DNA of 64,000 bases from Bacteroidota bacterium (GCA_020832235.1 JAFIEZ010000015.1:151105-215104), one strand, 5' to 3'; counted from the stretch's first letter, positions 7,348 to 16,304 are shown. Numbers and translations: made by a program. Notes: a model not told the origin generated them from the letters alone.

Positions 7348-8601
7348 ATGGCTTCTGATAAAACCGATATTATCGTTTTTGCCCATTGGAAAGGGATGCC
7401 CGACCCAATCAAAATGGGAGTGCTTACTGCGCAGGAAGCTCGGGGGCATTTGGCGTGGAGCTTTGCTTATGAAAAAGAATGGCTGGATACACAATCTCAA
7501 ATACAGTTAGATCCTGACCTAGAGTGGTTTACCGGTCCTCAATATTCCAAGGATAACAAACCGAACTATGGGATGTTTCTTGATTCCATGCCGGATACGT
7601 GGGGACGTACGCTCATGAAAAAGCGAGAGGCTCTACTAAAGCCGAAAGGTCAACCAAGACGAAAATTGACAGACATTGATTTTTTGCTAGGTGTTTTTGA
7701 TCCGGCCAGGATGGGAGGGTTACGCTTTAAGTTAGATGAAGAGGGTCCTTTTTTGGATAATGATGAAGAGAAGTCTATCCCGCCTATTACAGATGTTCGG
7801 GAATTACAGGTGGGTGCTGACCTAGTGGAATCGGATGAGGGTTCTGAAGCTGTGCGGAAATGGCTGCAAATACTACTCGCTCCGGGATCTTCATTGGGTG
7901 GTGCCCGACCTAAATCATCCGTTATGGATGAAAACGATGAGTTATGGATCGCTAAGTTTCCTTCGCGAGAGGATACCACGGACAAAGGAGCATGGGAATA
8001 TATAGCCTGGGAGCTTGCAAAGTTAGCAGGAATACGGGTGCCTGAAGCCAGAGTGGAACAAGTAGCCGGGAAATATCACACTTTTTTCTCAAAAAGATTC
8101 GACCGTTCAGGTAAAGAACGTATTCATTTTGCTTCGGCTATGACGATGACGGGTCATTTAGAAACCGGGATTAGAGATTATACACCGAGTTATTTGGAGC
8201 TGGCTGAATTTATTCAATACAATGGGGCTTCCCCAGATGAAGATCTTCACGAACTATGGAGGCGTATTGTCTTCAACATTGCCACTTCAAATACAGATGA
8301 TCATTTAAGGAATCATGGTTTTGTAATTACGGAGGAAGGATGGCGCTTATCTCCTGCCTATGACATGAATCCATCCATTGACAAGGCTGGTCTCGCTCTT
8401 AACATTGATTTAGAATTGAATGCATTGGATTATGACCTCGCCCGATCTGTTGGTGAATATTTTAATCTTGAGGGCAAAGAAATGGATACCATCATTGACG
8501 AGGTCAAAGAGGCCGTTTCAAAATGGGATGATTTAGCTCTAAAAATCGGCATCCCATCAGCTCAGAGACGATTAATGGAGGCTGCATTTAATCTTAAATA
8601 A
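7348..8601 (+). CDS. hipA: HipA-type serine/threonine kinase toxin
   Basis: 417 residues, full length. Visible HipA landmarks: N-subdomain 1 (FAHWKGMPDPIKMGVL), phosphorylation/ATP loop GSSLGGARPKS (180-190), beta-strand lysine in WIAKFPS (203), HRD-equivalent loop SNTDDHLRNHGF (314-325) and the metal-binding DxN in LSPAYDMNPS (335-343). HipA proteins phosphorylate translation factors such as GltX and cause growth arrest; HipB binds and inhibits. All catalytic residues seem present, so the module is probably active. Pieces of this gene, collapsed by deletion, lie at 4755-4877. Confidence 0.92.
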   Translation: MASDKTDIIVFAHWKGMPDPIKMGVLTAQEARGHLAWSFAYEKEWLDTQSQIQLDPDLEWFTGPQYSKDNKPNYGMFLDSMPDTWGRTLMKKREALLKPKGQPRRKLTDIDFLLGVFDPARMGGLRFKLDEEGPFLDNDEEKSIPPITDVRELQVGADLVESDEGSEAVRKWLQILLAPGSSLGGARPKSSVMDENDELWIAKFPSREDTTDKGAWEYIAWELAKLAGIRVPEARVEQVAGKYHTFFSKRFDRSGKERIHFASAMTMTGHLETGIRDYTPSYLELAEFIQYNGASPDEDLHELWRRIVFNIATSNTDDHLRNHGFVITEEGWRLSPAYDMNPSIDKAGLALNIDLELNALDYDLARSVGEYFNLEGKEMDTIIDEVKEAVSKWDDLALKIGIPSAQRRLMEAAFNLK

Positions 8602-8639
8602 ATTATTTTGTGGCCAATAAAATGATCATTTTTTGATTG

Positions 8640-8777
8640 TTACCGATGCTTCCACGATATCAAGTGCAGATAGTCTTTTATTAACATCTTTATTCGCTGG
8701 CAGGCAGAATCCTCAACAATGGAACTCCGTTGTTCTTCCCAACGGCCTGTGATTTCAGTTTCAGTGGGTTTGATCAT
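8640..8777 (-). pseudogene. Truncated Imm27-like immunity protein
   Basis: 45 codons: MIKPTETEITGRWEEQRSSIVEDSACQRIKMLIKDYLHLI then an unrelated WKHR and a stop. The pattern ...GRW...G/S.IV.D..C.RI..L....L is that of Imm27-type immunity proteins found after RHS/polymorphic toxins; these are normally about twice this length. It stands as the last element in a minus-strand row of RHS tips and immunity genes. Likely the leftover of a displaced toxin/immunity cassette. Confidence 0.6.
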
Positions 8778-8816
8778 GGCTACGGCACTCTTCGAATTGT
8801 CGCTGAACGGGTACAG

Positions 8817-9164
8817 TTAGATTTGATTTAGCTTATCAATGACACCTTGTACAAACGACTTCCAATACGATGGCAAATGCGAATCATTGGCATGCATGTT
8901 ATTAAGAATCTTTTCAAGTTCTGGAAGGTACTGAACAGCCTCCAGTCGGCCGATCAAATCTATAGCATATTCAGCTTTTACCTGATCATAACCTTGAAGC
9001 CAATCTCCAAGAGCCCTGATTATTGCATCATACAATGCACCTTCATGTTGCCGAATTTTCCATTCAATTCGCTTTAATAGCTCTTCACCGCTTATCTCTT
9101 CGGGAAGGTTTTTATATAAATCATCCAAAAATAAAAGTGCTTCCTGTTTTAATTCGTTGTCCAT
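8817..9164 (-). CDS. Candidate immunity protein for RHS tip toxin
   Basis: 115 residues, all helical in appearance (MDNELKQEALLFLDDLYKNLPEEISGEELLKRIEWKIRQHEGALYDAIIRALGDWLQGYDQVKAEYAIDLIGRLEAVQYLPELEKIL...). It reads like two or three HEAT-like helix pairs, a common scaffold for immunity proteins. It starts 2 nt after the stop of the RHS tip toxin at 9167, on the same strand, exactly where the cognate immunity gene is expected. Function is inferred only from position and style; no named family is recognised. Confidence 0.65.
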   Translation of the reverse strand: MDNELKQEALLFLDDLYKNLPEEISGEELLKRIEWKIRQHEGALYDAIIRALGDWLQGYDQVKAEYAIDLIGRLEAVQYLPELEKILNNMHANDSHLPSYWKSFVQGVIDKLNQI

Positions 9165-9166
9165 AG

Positions 9167-9931
9167 CTATTTAATTCTTCTTATAAATTCCGGTGGCACA
9201 TTTCCTCTAATCAATACTTCTTGTCCACCTCCAGGCATATTAAACATTCTGCCAACCTGCTGAGGTTGTGAAACATTTATCCCAGCTTGCCGCAGGCCGC
9301 CGGCATTGATTTCGAATACTGCACCTGGTAGACCTCGATTAGGTGGCAAAGCTAAATCAATTTGAGCTTGTAGGGGTGAAAGTGAGCTATTAGGTGTTGC
9401 ATAAACTGTACCTCTACTACTTCTTATTCCTGTTGCAGTAATGCTTTCTGCATTACTCGCTGATGTGTAATGGAAAACTCTTCCAAAATCACCAGTACTT
9501 GTAACATTATCCGCCACCTTCAATCCCTGTGCGGTTCTGGTAGCAGCTCCTGCACCCTTAGCACCCAGAAGAACTTCCCCGGTCAGTGCAACCACTTCAC
9601 CGGCCACCTGCCCCATTAACAGCGGGTTTCCGCTGGTAGCCATATCCACTCGTTCGCTAATTCCCTCGCCAATGGCCGAAAGAGTTTCTCGTGGGTTCGA
9701 TATCGCATGACCCAAAGCACTCATCGTACCAGGAAAGTCCGTAACTAAACCTCTTATTCCTTCATATGTACTGGACAGTGATTGCTCAAAACCCTGATGC
9801 ATTCCTACACAGAAAATACCTGCAGCAATGGGGCAGTTTCCATCTGGATCAGTATAGCGTGCAGGATTATTGAGGGTATAGTTATAGGGACTCCAGCTTG
9901 GGTATCCATCCGCCATCGGATGCACACTCAA
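9167..9931 (-). CDS. Displaced RHS C-terminal tip with ART-like toxin domain
   Basis: About 254 codons. The first 30 residues are the end of an RHS core (SVHPMADGYPSWSPYNYTLNNPARYTDPDG), which normally sits at the C-terminus of a large RHS protein. No YD repeats precede it and the only starts are TTG/GTG or an internal ATG, so this is an orphan tip. A Gly/Ala-rich linker follows. The final ~105 residues (GRVFHYTSASNAESITATGIRSSRGTVYATP ... GGGQEVLIRGNVPPEFI) resemble HYD1/ART-type toxins: HYTS near the start, a GxVYxT strand and a late E-V-L-I-x-G-x-V-P-P catalytic strand. ADP-ribosyltransferase activity is inferred. The candidate immunity gene follows by 2 nt. Confidence 0.7.
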   Translation of the reverse strand: MSVHPMADGYPSWSPYNYTLNNPARYTDPDGNCPIAAGIFCVGMHQGFEQSLSSTYEGIRGLVTDFPGTMSALGHAISNPRETLSAIGEGISERVDMATSGNPLLMGQVAGEVVALTGEVLLGAKGAGAATRTAQGLKVADNVTSTGDFGRVFHYTSASNAESITATGIRSSRGTVYATPNSSLSPLQAQIDLALPPNRGLPGAVFEINAGGLRQAGINVSQPQQVGRMFNMPGGGQEVLIRGNVPPEFIRRIK

Positions 9932-9970
9932 AAACTACTAATAACCTTTGTCATACTTCTCGCACTTTTA

Positions 9971-10516
9971 CTACTTAATTCTATATCTGCCATAAAAGCC
10001 CTTATCGCGATAATCTGCAACATGAAAGTACACATATTCATCAACTATGATAACATTGCGGACCCGTCCATGAATAACTCTTTGATCTAGAAGCTCAAAA
10101 GTTTCACGATCAAAGGTATTAAGCCTCGAATATATGGGTCTAAAAAAGTATCTGAAGAAACCATCTTCTATACCTAAATTTCCATCCATCATTATAATAT
10201 AATCATCAAATAAATATATCCATTTTAATTGGGTAGAAAATTTAAAAACCTTATCTCCTTTAACAGTTTCACGGATTTGGCCATATCTTTGTTCAATGAC
10301 ATAGCCCTCGTTTTTCAAGATATCATGTGGAACTATTCTATTTCCTTCCTCATCTCTTGTCCCATGCCACCCCGATGGAAACGGTACCTCAATCCCTGCT
10401 TCTTCTAATTCCTCATCACTGATTACTTCGTACTCACCTTCGATGTAACCGCATCCTGAGAGTACGCCGAAAATGAGGATGAAGTGAATTGTGTATAAAG
10501 TTTTAACCTTATTCAT
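9971..10516 (-). CDS. Lipoprotein, candidate immunity to RHS lipase toxin
   Basis: 181 residues beginning with a signal peptide and lipobox (IHFILIFGVLSGC, Cys about residue 22), so it should be a membrane-anchored lipoprotein outside the cytoplasm. The mature part is acidic then aromatic-rich (ISDEELEEAGIEVPFPSGW ... KWIYLFDDYIIMMDG ... NVIIVDEYVYFHVAD); no family is recognised. The start is 4 nt after the stop of the RHS-lipase gene upstream on this strand. A periplasmic lipoprotein as immunity for a phospholipase-type toxin fits the known pattern for lipase effectors, but this is inference from position. Confidence 0.65.
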   Translation of the reverse strand: MNKVKTLYTIHFILIFGVLSGCGYIEGEYEVISDEELEEAGIEVPFPSGWHGTRDEEGNRIVPHDILKNEGYVIEQRYGQIRETVKGDKVFKFSTQLKWIYLFDDYIIMMDGNLGIEDGFFRYFFRPIYSRLNTFDRETFELLDQRVIHGRVRNVIIVDEYVYFHVADYRDKGFYGRYRIK

Positions 10517-10520
10517 TGTA

Positions 10521-11657
10521 TTAAGGCCTTAATAAGCGTATCATGGGTACATTATTATGCATTTGTGAATGTGATCTAATCGGGTTCCTACCTGCCGGTT
10601 GAGTAGCATTGACATTTCTAGCTCCTGGCTGAATACGGCCTGCCGGCAAGCCGATAAACATTAAACCCGTTGCCGAGCTCGAGATTCTATATGTATCATA
10701 TCCCCCTAATACCTGTACAGCATCATTGTTAGAGAATATATTCACATGATTTCCTACGACTCCATCACCTGCCCTGTATTCATCTCTTGAAGGTGTTCCG
10801 ATTGTGATAAGATTGTCCACACTCAATTCTCCATTCGTTCTTTCCGATAACATATTGGCTGCAAGTATACCAACATTGCCGCCATGGCTGTGTGCAACGA
10901 TATTTATTTCCATTTCAGGATTTTCTTTAAGAGCCTCCAAAATAGCATCCACAAGATCTTCGGCCGCTTCAACTCTTGCCTGATGTGTATTTGCCCCCGA
11001 CCAATTAAAATTATCGGCGCGATCATCATTCAAGTATTGCTCCCAAGCCTCTAAGCCAATCTGAGTCCATGTTATATCACTTGATAAAGTTCCATGCACA
11101 AACCATATATCCCTGCCATCTGGATCAATAGAGATCACGGGATTATTAGCTACATAAGCATAGGGAGATATTCCCGGATAGTTCGATGCATGAGGATCCA
11201 CACTGTTAAACCGCCCGATGAACGGATCGTACGTCCGGGATTCGGCGTGGTACCATCCTAAGTCGCCTTCGTCTTCTGCCTCGTAGCCCGTGAATTTGAT
11301 CATATCGTGGGTGTTGGCCGTGTTCGCGCTTCGGGTTGGCATGGGCAGTCCGAACGGGTAATAGTCGCTCCAGCTGAGCAGGTCTCCATCCCGGTTCACC
11401 ACTGCACGTACCGATCCCAGGTGGTCGGTGAGGTAGTACTGACTCTCCGGAGCGTTGCTCACATGAATGCCGGTGATGGTGCGGGTATGGGTTCGACCAA
11501 CGGAGTTATGTACCTGCAACTGTACCTGCCAGCCTGTCCCCGCTTGGGTGAACGTGTGCCAGTAGGTCGGACTGCTCGATACCTGCGTCCACGCCCCGAA
11601 ACCTCCATTGCGTACCCGCCAGGTGTAGCTGACCTTATTAAAAACTTGAACTGCCAT
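10521..11657 (-). CDS. RHS core fragment with alpha/beta-hydrolase (lipase-like) toxin tip
   Basis: 378 residues. About 85-180 is a standard RHS-associated core (YYLTDHLGSVRAVVNRDGD ... YYPFGLPMPTR ... KFTGYEAEDEGDLGWYHAESRTYDPFIGRFNSVDP ... SPYAYVANNPVISIDPDGR). From ~183 a lipase-type hydrolase begins: IWFVHGT (oxyanion-hole strand), IVAHSHGGNVG (nucleophile elbow, Ser in G/A-H-S-H-G), an Asp in NIFSNNDAVQVLGG, and candidate His in IRSHSQMHNNV. The large N-terminal YD-repeat shell of a full RHS is missing, so it is a 5'-truncated or orphan tip. The lipoprotein 4 nt downstream is the likely immunity partner. Confidence 0.8.
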   Translation of the reverse strand: MAVQVFNKVSYTWRVRNGGFGAWTQVSSSPTYWHTFTQAGTGWQVQLQVHNSVGRTHTRTITGIHVSNAPESQYYLTDHLGSVRAVVNRDGDLLSWSDYYPFGLPMPTRSANTANTHDMIKFTGYEAEDEGDLGWYHAESRTYDPFIGRFNSVDPHASNYPGISPYAYVANNPVISIDPDGRDIWFVHGTLSSDITWTQIGLEAWEQYLNDDRADNFNWSGANTHQARVEAAEDLVDAILEALKENPEMEINIVAHSHGGNVGILAANMLSERTNGELSVDNLITIGTPSRDEYRAGDGVVGNHVNIFSNNDAVQVLGGYDTYRISSSATGLMFIGLPAGRIQPGARNVNATQPAGRNPIRSHSQMHNNVPMIRLLRP

Positions 11658-12159
11658 TACGTTGTAGCAAGTGGCCTTGAGTGTTTATTGTGTTGTACGC
11701 ATAATACCCATCTAAAAGCCGTGCAACCGTTAGAATTTGCACCATGTAATACGTACGTAGTAGCCGAGAATGTCCGAGTTTAAAAGACATACTTTTAAGG
11801 AAACTATCTGACGTTTTGTACCGGGTATTGGATATTCAGGGCATTTCCCCGCTTCAAAATGGCCAGTAAACGGCTCCGGTATAGCACATCCCAATGGAAA
11901 ATTACACGCTGTAATTACGCGAGCGATCCGATTAAATACTATGCCGATTATCGGGGAAGCTTTCACGTTGATCAGCGGCCAAATTTCATCAAGAATACTT
12001 CTTACCGGTTTGAGCCATTTTACACCAATCTCATCGCGGGTGAATCGTACGGTTACGAGGTGATTCGATTTCATAACATACAGTTGCCGATTATATGCCG
12101 TGATTGATGCCAATTGAAAGAACTTTGGTATACACCATAACACATGGCATAGATCAAAA
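11658..12159. other. About 500 bp without a recognisable gene
   Basis: Short frames on both strands have no recognisable family features. The missing 5' part of the RHS gene is not found here. No dyad, terminator or tandem repeat stands out. Probably decayed sequence at the edge of the RHS cluster. Confidence 0.5.
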
Positions 12160-12270
12160 GTGTTGGTCTTTAGCGACATTTATGCATATATTTATATCAT
12201 CAAAGCTGCCGGGCCTCTGTGGAAACACACGCTTCCTAACGGTAGCTTTTTCTATTTTGTAGATTTAGCA

Positions 12271-13170
12271 GTGAAATATACAAAACCCTCACTCACCATC
12301 GATGAACAAGTTAAACTTTTGCAATCCAGAGGGATGGCGGGTGACCCTACACGAATAGGCCGCAGATTAAAGGTTGTCAATTACTATCGCCTTAGCGGTT
12401 ACTGGTACCCATTCCGAAACCCGGATAACTCCTTTGCACCGGGAACGAACATCGAAGAAGTTTGGAAACGATACATGTTTGATCGCAAACTCAGACTTTT
12501 GGTGATGGATGCTATCGAACGGATTGAGGTAGCTGTTCGAACCCAAATAGCATATCACCAATCGAGTCAATTTGGACCGTTTGGATACATTGAACAGCCT
12601 AATGCATTGCCCACCAAAGTTAAACCAGACCGAACTGAACTGTTAGAGTGGATTCGTAAAGACGTGACTCGTAGCCGAGAATCCTTTATGAATCATTTTC
12701 AGAAAAAATACGGTTCGGATCATCCATTTCCCCCAATTTGGATCGCTACAGAGGTCCTATCATTCGGCACCGTAGTTGCGCTTTATCGGCGTAGTCCAAA
12801 GTGGCTTCAAAAAAACATCGCCAAGGAATTTGATGTGCCCTCAGTGGCCTTCCAATCTTGGCTGTTAACATTGAATACGATACGTAATTATTGTGCGCAC
12901 CACAGCCGATTGTATAACCGTGTTTTCACACTAAAACCGGAGATTCCACCCAAGCATTCTGTACCCGACTGGCATAGCCCTTTTGTAATTTCGAACGATC
13001 GTGTGTTCGCTATTTTAAGCATCTGTAGATATCTGATGCAACGCATCGCGCCAAACAGTCAGTGGGGATATCGGGTCGTTAAGTTAATTGAAGATCATCC
13101 TAACATTCCTCTTATAGTGATGGGAATACCTCAAAACTGGAAAGATCACGAACTATGGAGAGAGATTTGA
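12271..13170 (+). CDS. Abi_2 (AbiD/AbiF) abortive-infection protein
   Basis: 299 residues from GTG 12271 (VKYTKPSLTIDEQVKLLQSRGM...); the frame is open further upstream but that part is unlike the family. Abi_2 landmarks: DPTRIGRRLKVVNYYRLSGYWYPFR near the N-terminus, WKRYMFDRKLRLLVMDAIERIEVAVRTQI in the middle, and LNTIRNYCAHHSRLYNRVFTLKPEIP toward the end. The last carries the R-x4-6-H motif of HEPN RNases. The family stops phage spread by arresting the infected cell, probably through RNA cleavage. It sits alone between the RHS cluster and the core-like block. Confidence 0.88.
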   Translation: MKYTKPSLTIDEQVKLLQSRGMAGDPTRIGRRLKVVNYYRLSGYWYPFRNPDNSFAPGTNIEEVWKRYMFDRKLRLLVMDAIERIEVAVRTQIAYHQSSQFGPFGYIEQPNALPTKVKPDRTELLEWIRKDVTRSRESFMNHFQKKYGSDHPFPPIWIATEVLSFGTVVALYRRSPKWLQKNIAKEFDVPSVAFQSWLLTLNTIRNYCAHHSRLYNRVFTLKPEIPPKHSVPDWHSPFVISNDRVFAILSICRYLMQRIAPNSQWGYRVVKLIEDHPNIPLIVMGIPQNWKDHELWREI

Positions 13171-13350
13171 ATTCCGGTTGCATTTACTATAGCTCCGTTT
13201 CGCTCTTTTGTTTTTAATTCCTGATGAAATGATGCTTTTGACTTAGGTTTTTAGTGTAAAAATGGATGAACACCCTGCAAATCACCAATATTTTCACCAC
13301 ATTGGTCGTTTAGTGTCTTTTCAAATCAACTGTTTACTAATCGTCATACT

Positions 13351-15540
13351 ATGTCTAAGAACTACTATTTCGCAACATTGCCGACGCTCCTGCTGGCTGT
13401 CGCACTCATAGCCCTGCAGCCCGTTCCATCCAACGCCGCCGGCAACCACGCAACAACTCCTACTATAGCTGGCTCTCACCAGGTCGATGAACGTACTACA
13501 GAATACCCATCTTCCTACCTACGCCCCGCCTCCGAACAACAGGTTACGAATTCCAATTTCGCCGACCATCACGCCGCCACAGATGCCCCCGACCGAACCC
13601 TCAGCGTTGAACGCCTCTGGGAAATGAAACGCGTCGGTGCACCCACAATTTCACCGAACGGTCGGTGGATTGTCGCTCCGGTAACACGATATACCGTTGA
13701 CGACGACAAATCACACACCGATATTTGGTTGTTCACCCCCGACGGAAGCACAGAACGACCACTTACACGCCACGGCTCAGCCGATGGCTCGCCGGTATTT
13801 AGTCCCGACGGCCGCCACCTGGCTTTCATCAGCCGACGCGACGGCGACAGCGCCTCGCAGCTCTACATCCTGCCCCTCAACGAGCCCGGCGAAGCCACCC
13901 GACTCACCAACATTCCCACCGGTGTCGGCAATCCGAAATGGGTAGGCAACCACATTTACTTCACCTCCAGCATTTTCAAAGAACACGACACCTGGGAGGC
14001 CATGCAAAAGCAGTTGGATGCCAACCGGGCATCGCATGTGAGCGCATTCGAGTGGACCGAACTTCCCTTCAGCTCGTGGGACCGTTACCTGGATGCATCC
14101 CGCGAAACACACATTTTCCGCATTCCCGCCAGCGGTGGCGATGTTGAAGACATCACCCGTCCCACAGGATGGTCCGCGAGTTCGTACGATGTCTCCCCGG
14201 ATGGATCCCTCGTGGCCTTCGTAACCGATACCAACCGCGACGATACCAATCAGAATATCGATATTTATCTGGTTCGTCCGGGAAGCAGCGAGGCCCGCAA
14301 CATCACAACCGACAACCCCGGCGTTGATGCCAACCCACTCTTCAGTCCAAACGGCCGCCTCCTTGCGTTCACCCGTCAGCGCATCAACGGTTTCTACGCC
14401 GACACCCGCAAGCTCAACCTGTACGATGTAAACAATAGCACCATTCGGGAGGTTGCCGCCGATTGGGACCGCTCCGCCGACGGACTCGTCTGGGCGCACG
14501 ACAATAACGGCCTTTACGGATCCATTGATGATGCCGGCGTACGCAACATCTGGTTCATACCCATAACCGGTCGAAACACCGCACCCCGCCGTGTGACCTC
14601 CAACACCGACTTTTCGGCCCTGTCCATCTCCCAAAATGGCACCATGGTAACCCAGAATCACAGCTTTCTGTACCCGCCACGGCTCGTCATGGTGAACACA
14701 CGCAACGGCGCCACCACCCGCATCGACACCATTAACGACGATATTCTGGCGGAGGTAGACCTCGGCACCTACGAAAGCGTAACCTACACCGGAGCCAACG
14801 GTCAGGACATCCAGATGTGGGTGCATTATCCGCCCGGATTCGACCGATCGAAGCAATATCCGCTGTTTTTGCTCATTCACGGCGGTCCGCATAACGGCAT
14901 AACGGATGGATTTCATTTCCGATGGAATGCCCAGACGTTCGCATCATGGGGCTACGTAACGGCCTGGCACAACTTCCACGGAAGCACGGGCTTTGGTCAG
15001 GACTTCGCCGATGCCATCAATCCCGATTGGCTCACCCTCCCCCTGGAAGACACCAAACGCGCGGCCCAATGGTTTGCCGATCAGCCCTGGATTGATGCCG
15101 ACAGGATGGTAGCCGGAGGAGGAAGCTATGGCGGATATTTATCCTCGATTTTGCTCGGGGTGGAGCATCCGTTCAACACCCTCGTTATCCACGCGCCGGT
15201 GTACAACATGTACTCGCAGATGGCGGCCGATTTCTCGGTGCACTCGGTGCGTTTTGGCGATTATTGGGATGTTCCGGAGATCTATAAAGAGATTTCGCCG
15301 CACTACTTCGCCGGCAATTTCAACACGCCTGCCCTCATTATTCATGGTCAGACCGACCTTCGCGTGCCGGTAGGACAAGCCTTCGAGCTGTTCCGAACCC
15401 TGCAGCACCGGGGAATTGAATCGAAGTTGATTTATTATCCCAACGAAAACCACTGGATTTTGAATCCGAACAACTCGATTCACTGGTATCACAGTGTTCG
15501 CGAGTGGATTGAGCGCTTTGCCGAGCCCGGCGGCCGGTAA
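13351..15540 (+). CDS. Secreted S9-family prolyl oligopeptidase-like peptidase
   Basis: 729 residues with an N-terminal signal peptide (LLLAVALIALQPVPSNAA). Residues ~30-80 are a variable, Ser/Thr/His-rich stretch. A TolB/PD40-type beta-propeller follows (repeats ending SPDGRHLAF, SPDGSLVAF, SPNGRLLAF). The peptidase_S9 alpha/beta-hydrolase domain has the nucleophile elbow GGGSYGGYLSS (Ser near 592), Asp in HGQTDLRVPVGQ (~670) and His in NENHWI (~700). This is the DPP/acylaminoacyl-peptidase group, which cleaves oligopeptides; with the signal peptide it probably works in the periplasm or outside. A dinucleotide-level GC rise begins here compared with the TA/RHS region before. Confidence 0.9.
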   Translation: MSKNYYFATLPTLLLAVALIALQPVPSNAAGNHATTPTIAGSHQVDERTTEYPSSYLRPASEQQVTNSNFADHHAATDAPDRTLSVERLWEMKRVGAPTISPNGRWIVAPVTRYTVDDDKSHTDIWLFTPDGSTERPLTRHGSADGSPVFSPDGRHLAFISRRDGDSASQLYILPLNEPGEATRLTNIPTGVGNPKWVGNHIYFTSSIFKEHDTWEAMQKQLDANRASHVSAFEWTELPFSSWDRYLDASRETHIFRIPASGGDVEDITRPTGWSASSYDVSPDGSLVAFVTDTNRDDTNQNIDIYLVRPGSSEARNITTDNPGVDANPLFSPNGRLLAFTRQRINGFYADTRKLNLYDVNNSTIREVAADWDRSADGLVWAHDNNGLYGSIDDAGVRNIWFIPITGRNTAPRRVTSNTDFSALSISQNGTMVTQNHSFLYPPRLVMVNTRNGATTRIDTINDDILAEVDLGTYESVTYTGANGQDIQMWVHYPPGFDRSKQYPLFLLIHGGPHNGITDGFHFRWNAQTFASWGYVTAWHNFHGSTGFGQDFADAINPDWLTLPLEDTKRAAQWFADQPWIDADRMVAGGGSYGGYLSSILLGVEHPFNTLVIHAPVYNMYSQMAADFSVHSVRFGDYWDVPEIYKEISPHYFAGNFNTPALIIHGQTDLRVPVGQAFELFRTLQHRGIESKLIYYPNENHWILNPNNSIHWYHSVREWIERFAEPGGR

Positions 15541-15607
15541 GCAGCGCATAGCTGAGATGGGGCCGGTCGCACTCAGCGGCCGGTAAGCAGCGCATAGCCG
15601 AGATGGG
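15531..15607. repeat. 46-bp tandem duplication of the S9 peptidase gene 3' end
   Basis: The last codons and stop of the S9 gene plus ~20 bp (15531-15561, starting cggccggtaagcagcgcat) are repeated at 15577-15607 with one substitution, period 46. A weak third copy (cagcgggtagg-aacagc) starts near 15619. Confidence 0.85.
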
Positions 15608-15638
15608 ACTGGGTGGATTCAGCGGGTAGGAAACAGCA

Positions 15639-16040
15639 CTACTCCTTCACCCAGTCTTCAACGCGAAGCTCCGGAACCCGTAAAAACTCTCTGGCATTGT
15701 GGGTAACCAGTGTCATGCCCCGGGCAAGACACTGCGCCGCAATTTGAAGGTCATAAGGACCAATTGGTTTTCCGGCTTTTCGGAGTGCTGCGCGAATAAG
15801 ACCAAAATATCGTGCATCACCGGCATCAAAGCCCACAATTTCAAACGCAGAGGCAAATAAGGTCATGGTTTCTCTGTTTTCAGCCGGTCTCTGACTCATT
15901 GCTGCACCATACTCTAGCTCTGCTAGCGTAACAGCCGAAAGCATTAGACTGCCCGCTTCTGCGCGATAGACCCTCTGGTTCAATTCGGGATATGTGCGTT
16001 TTATCAGATATATGCAGATGTCGGTATCGAGCAAAAACAT
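15639..16040 (-). CDS. vapC: VapC PIN-domain ribonuclease toxin
   Basis: 133 residues. PIN motifs are complete: LLDTDICIYLI (first Asp, residue ~5), LSAVTLAELEYG (Glu ~42), GPYDLQIAAQCLARG (Asp ~97) and LVTHNAREFLRVPEL. This is the VapC group that cleaves tRNA or rRNA. It follows vapB by 3 nt. It is convergent with the S9 peptidase, with the duplicated 3' end between them. Confidence 0.93.
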   Translation of the reverse strand: MFLLDTDICIYLIKRTYPELNQRVYRAEAGSLMLSAVTLAELEYGAAMSQRPAENRETMTLFASAFEIVGFDAGDARYFGLIRAALRKAGKPIGPYDLQIAAQCLARGMTLVTHNAREFLRVPELRVEDWVKE

Positions 16041-16043
16041 GGT

Positions 16044-16304
16044 TCAGGCTTTGTAATCTACATTATCGTCATTGAGATGAATTACTGATTCAGGCAGCCT
16101 GGGTTGATCCCGGCCGATATCAAATATGTCATCGGAGAAACGGTCAATAATAGCTTCCAATACCGCCATTGTCCCGTCTATTTCTGTAAGCACAATGGCA
16201 TTACCAACTTTTTGGATATGCAGCTCAGATGATGAAACCGCAAACTCTGCCGGAAGGCGCACAGCCTGACTATTTCCGCTCTTGAAAACTTTTGTTGTGG
16301 TCAT
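16044..16304 (-). CDS. vapB: VapB AbrB-type antitoxin
   Basis: 86 residues from the ATG at 16304 (MTTTKVFKSGNSQAVRLPAEFAVSSSELHIQKVGNAIVLTE), the swapped-hairpin AbrB DNA-binding domain of VapB. Another in-frame ATG lies six codons upstream (16322). The C-terminal tail (FDIGRDQPRLPESVIHLNDDNV) should wrap VapC. A perfect 22-bp palindrome 67-88 bp upstream of the start is the likely operator. Confidence 0.9.
   Translation of the reverse strand: MTTTKVFKSGNSQAVRLPAEFAVSSSELHIQKVGNAIVLTEIDGTMAVLEAIIDRFSDDIFDIGRDQPRLPESVIHLNDDNVDYKA

Noticed and set aside
8600..8640. Terminator after hipA
   Set aside because: AAAATGATCATTTT is a palindrome with no loop and only A/T-rich pairing; not a convincing hairpin.
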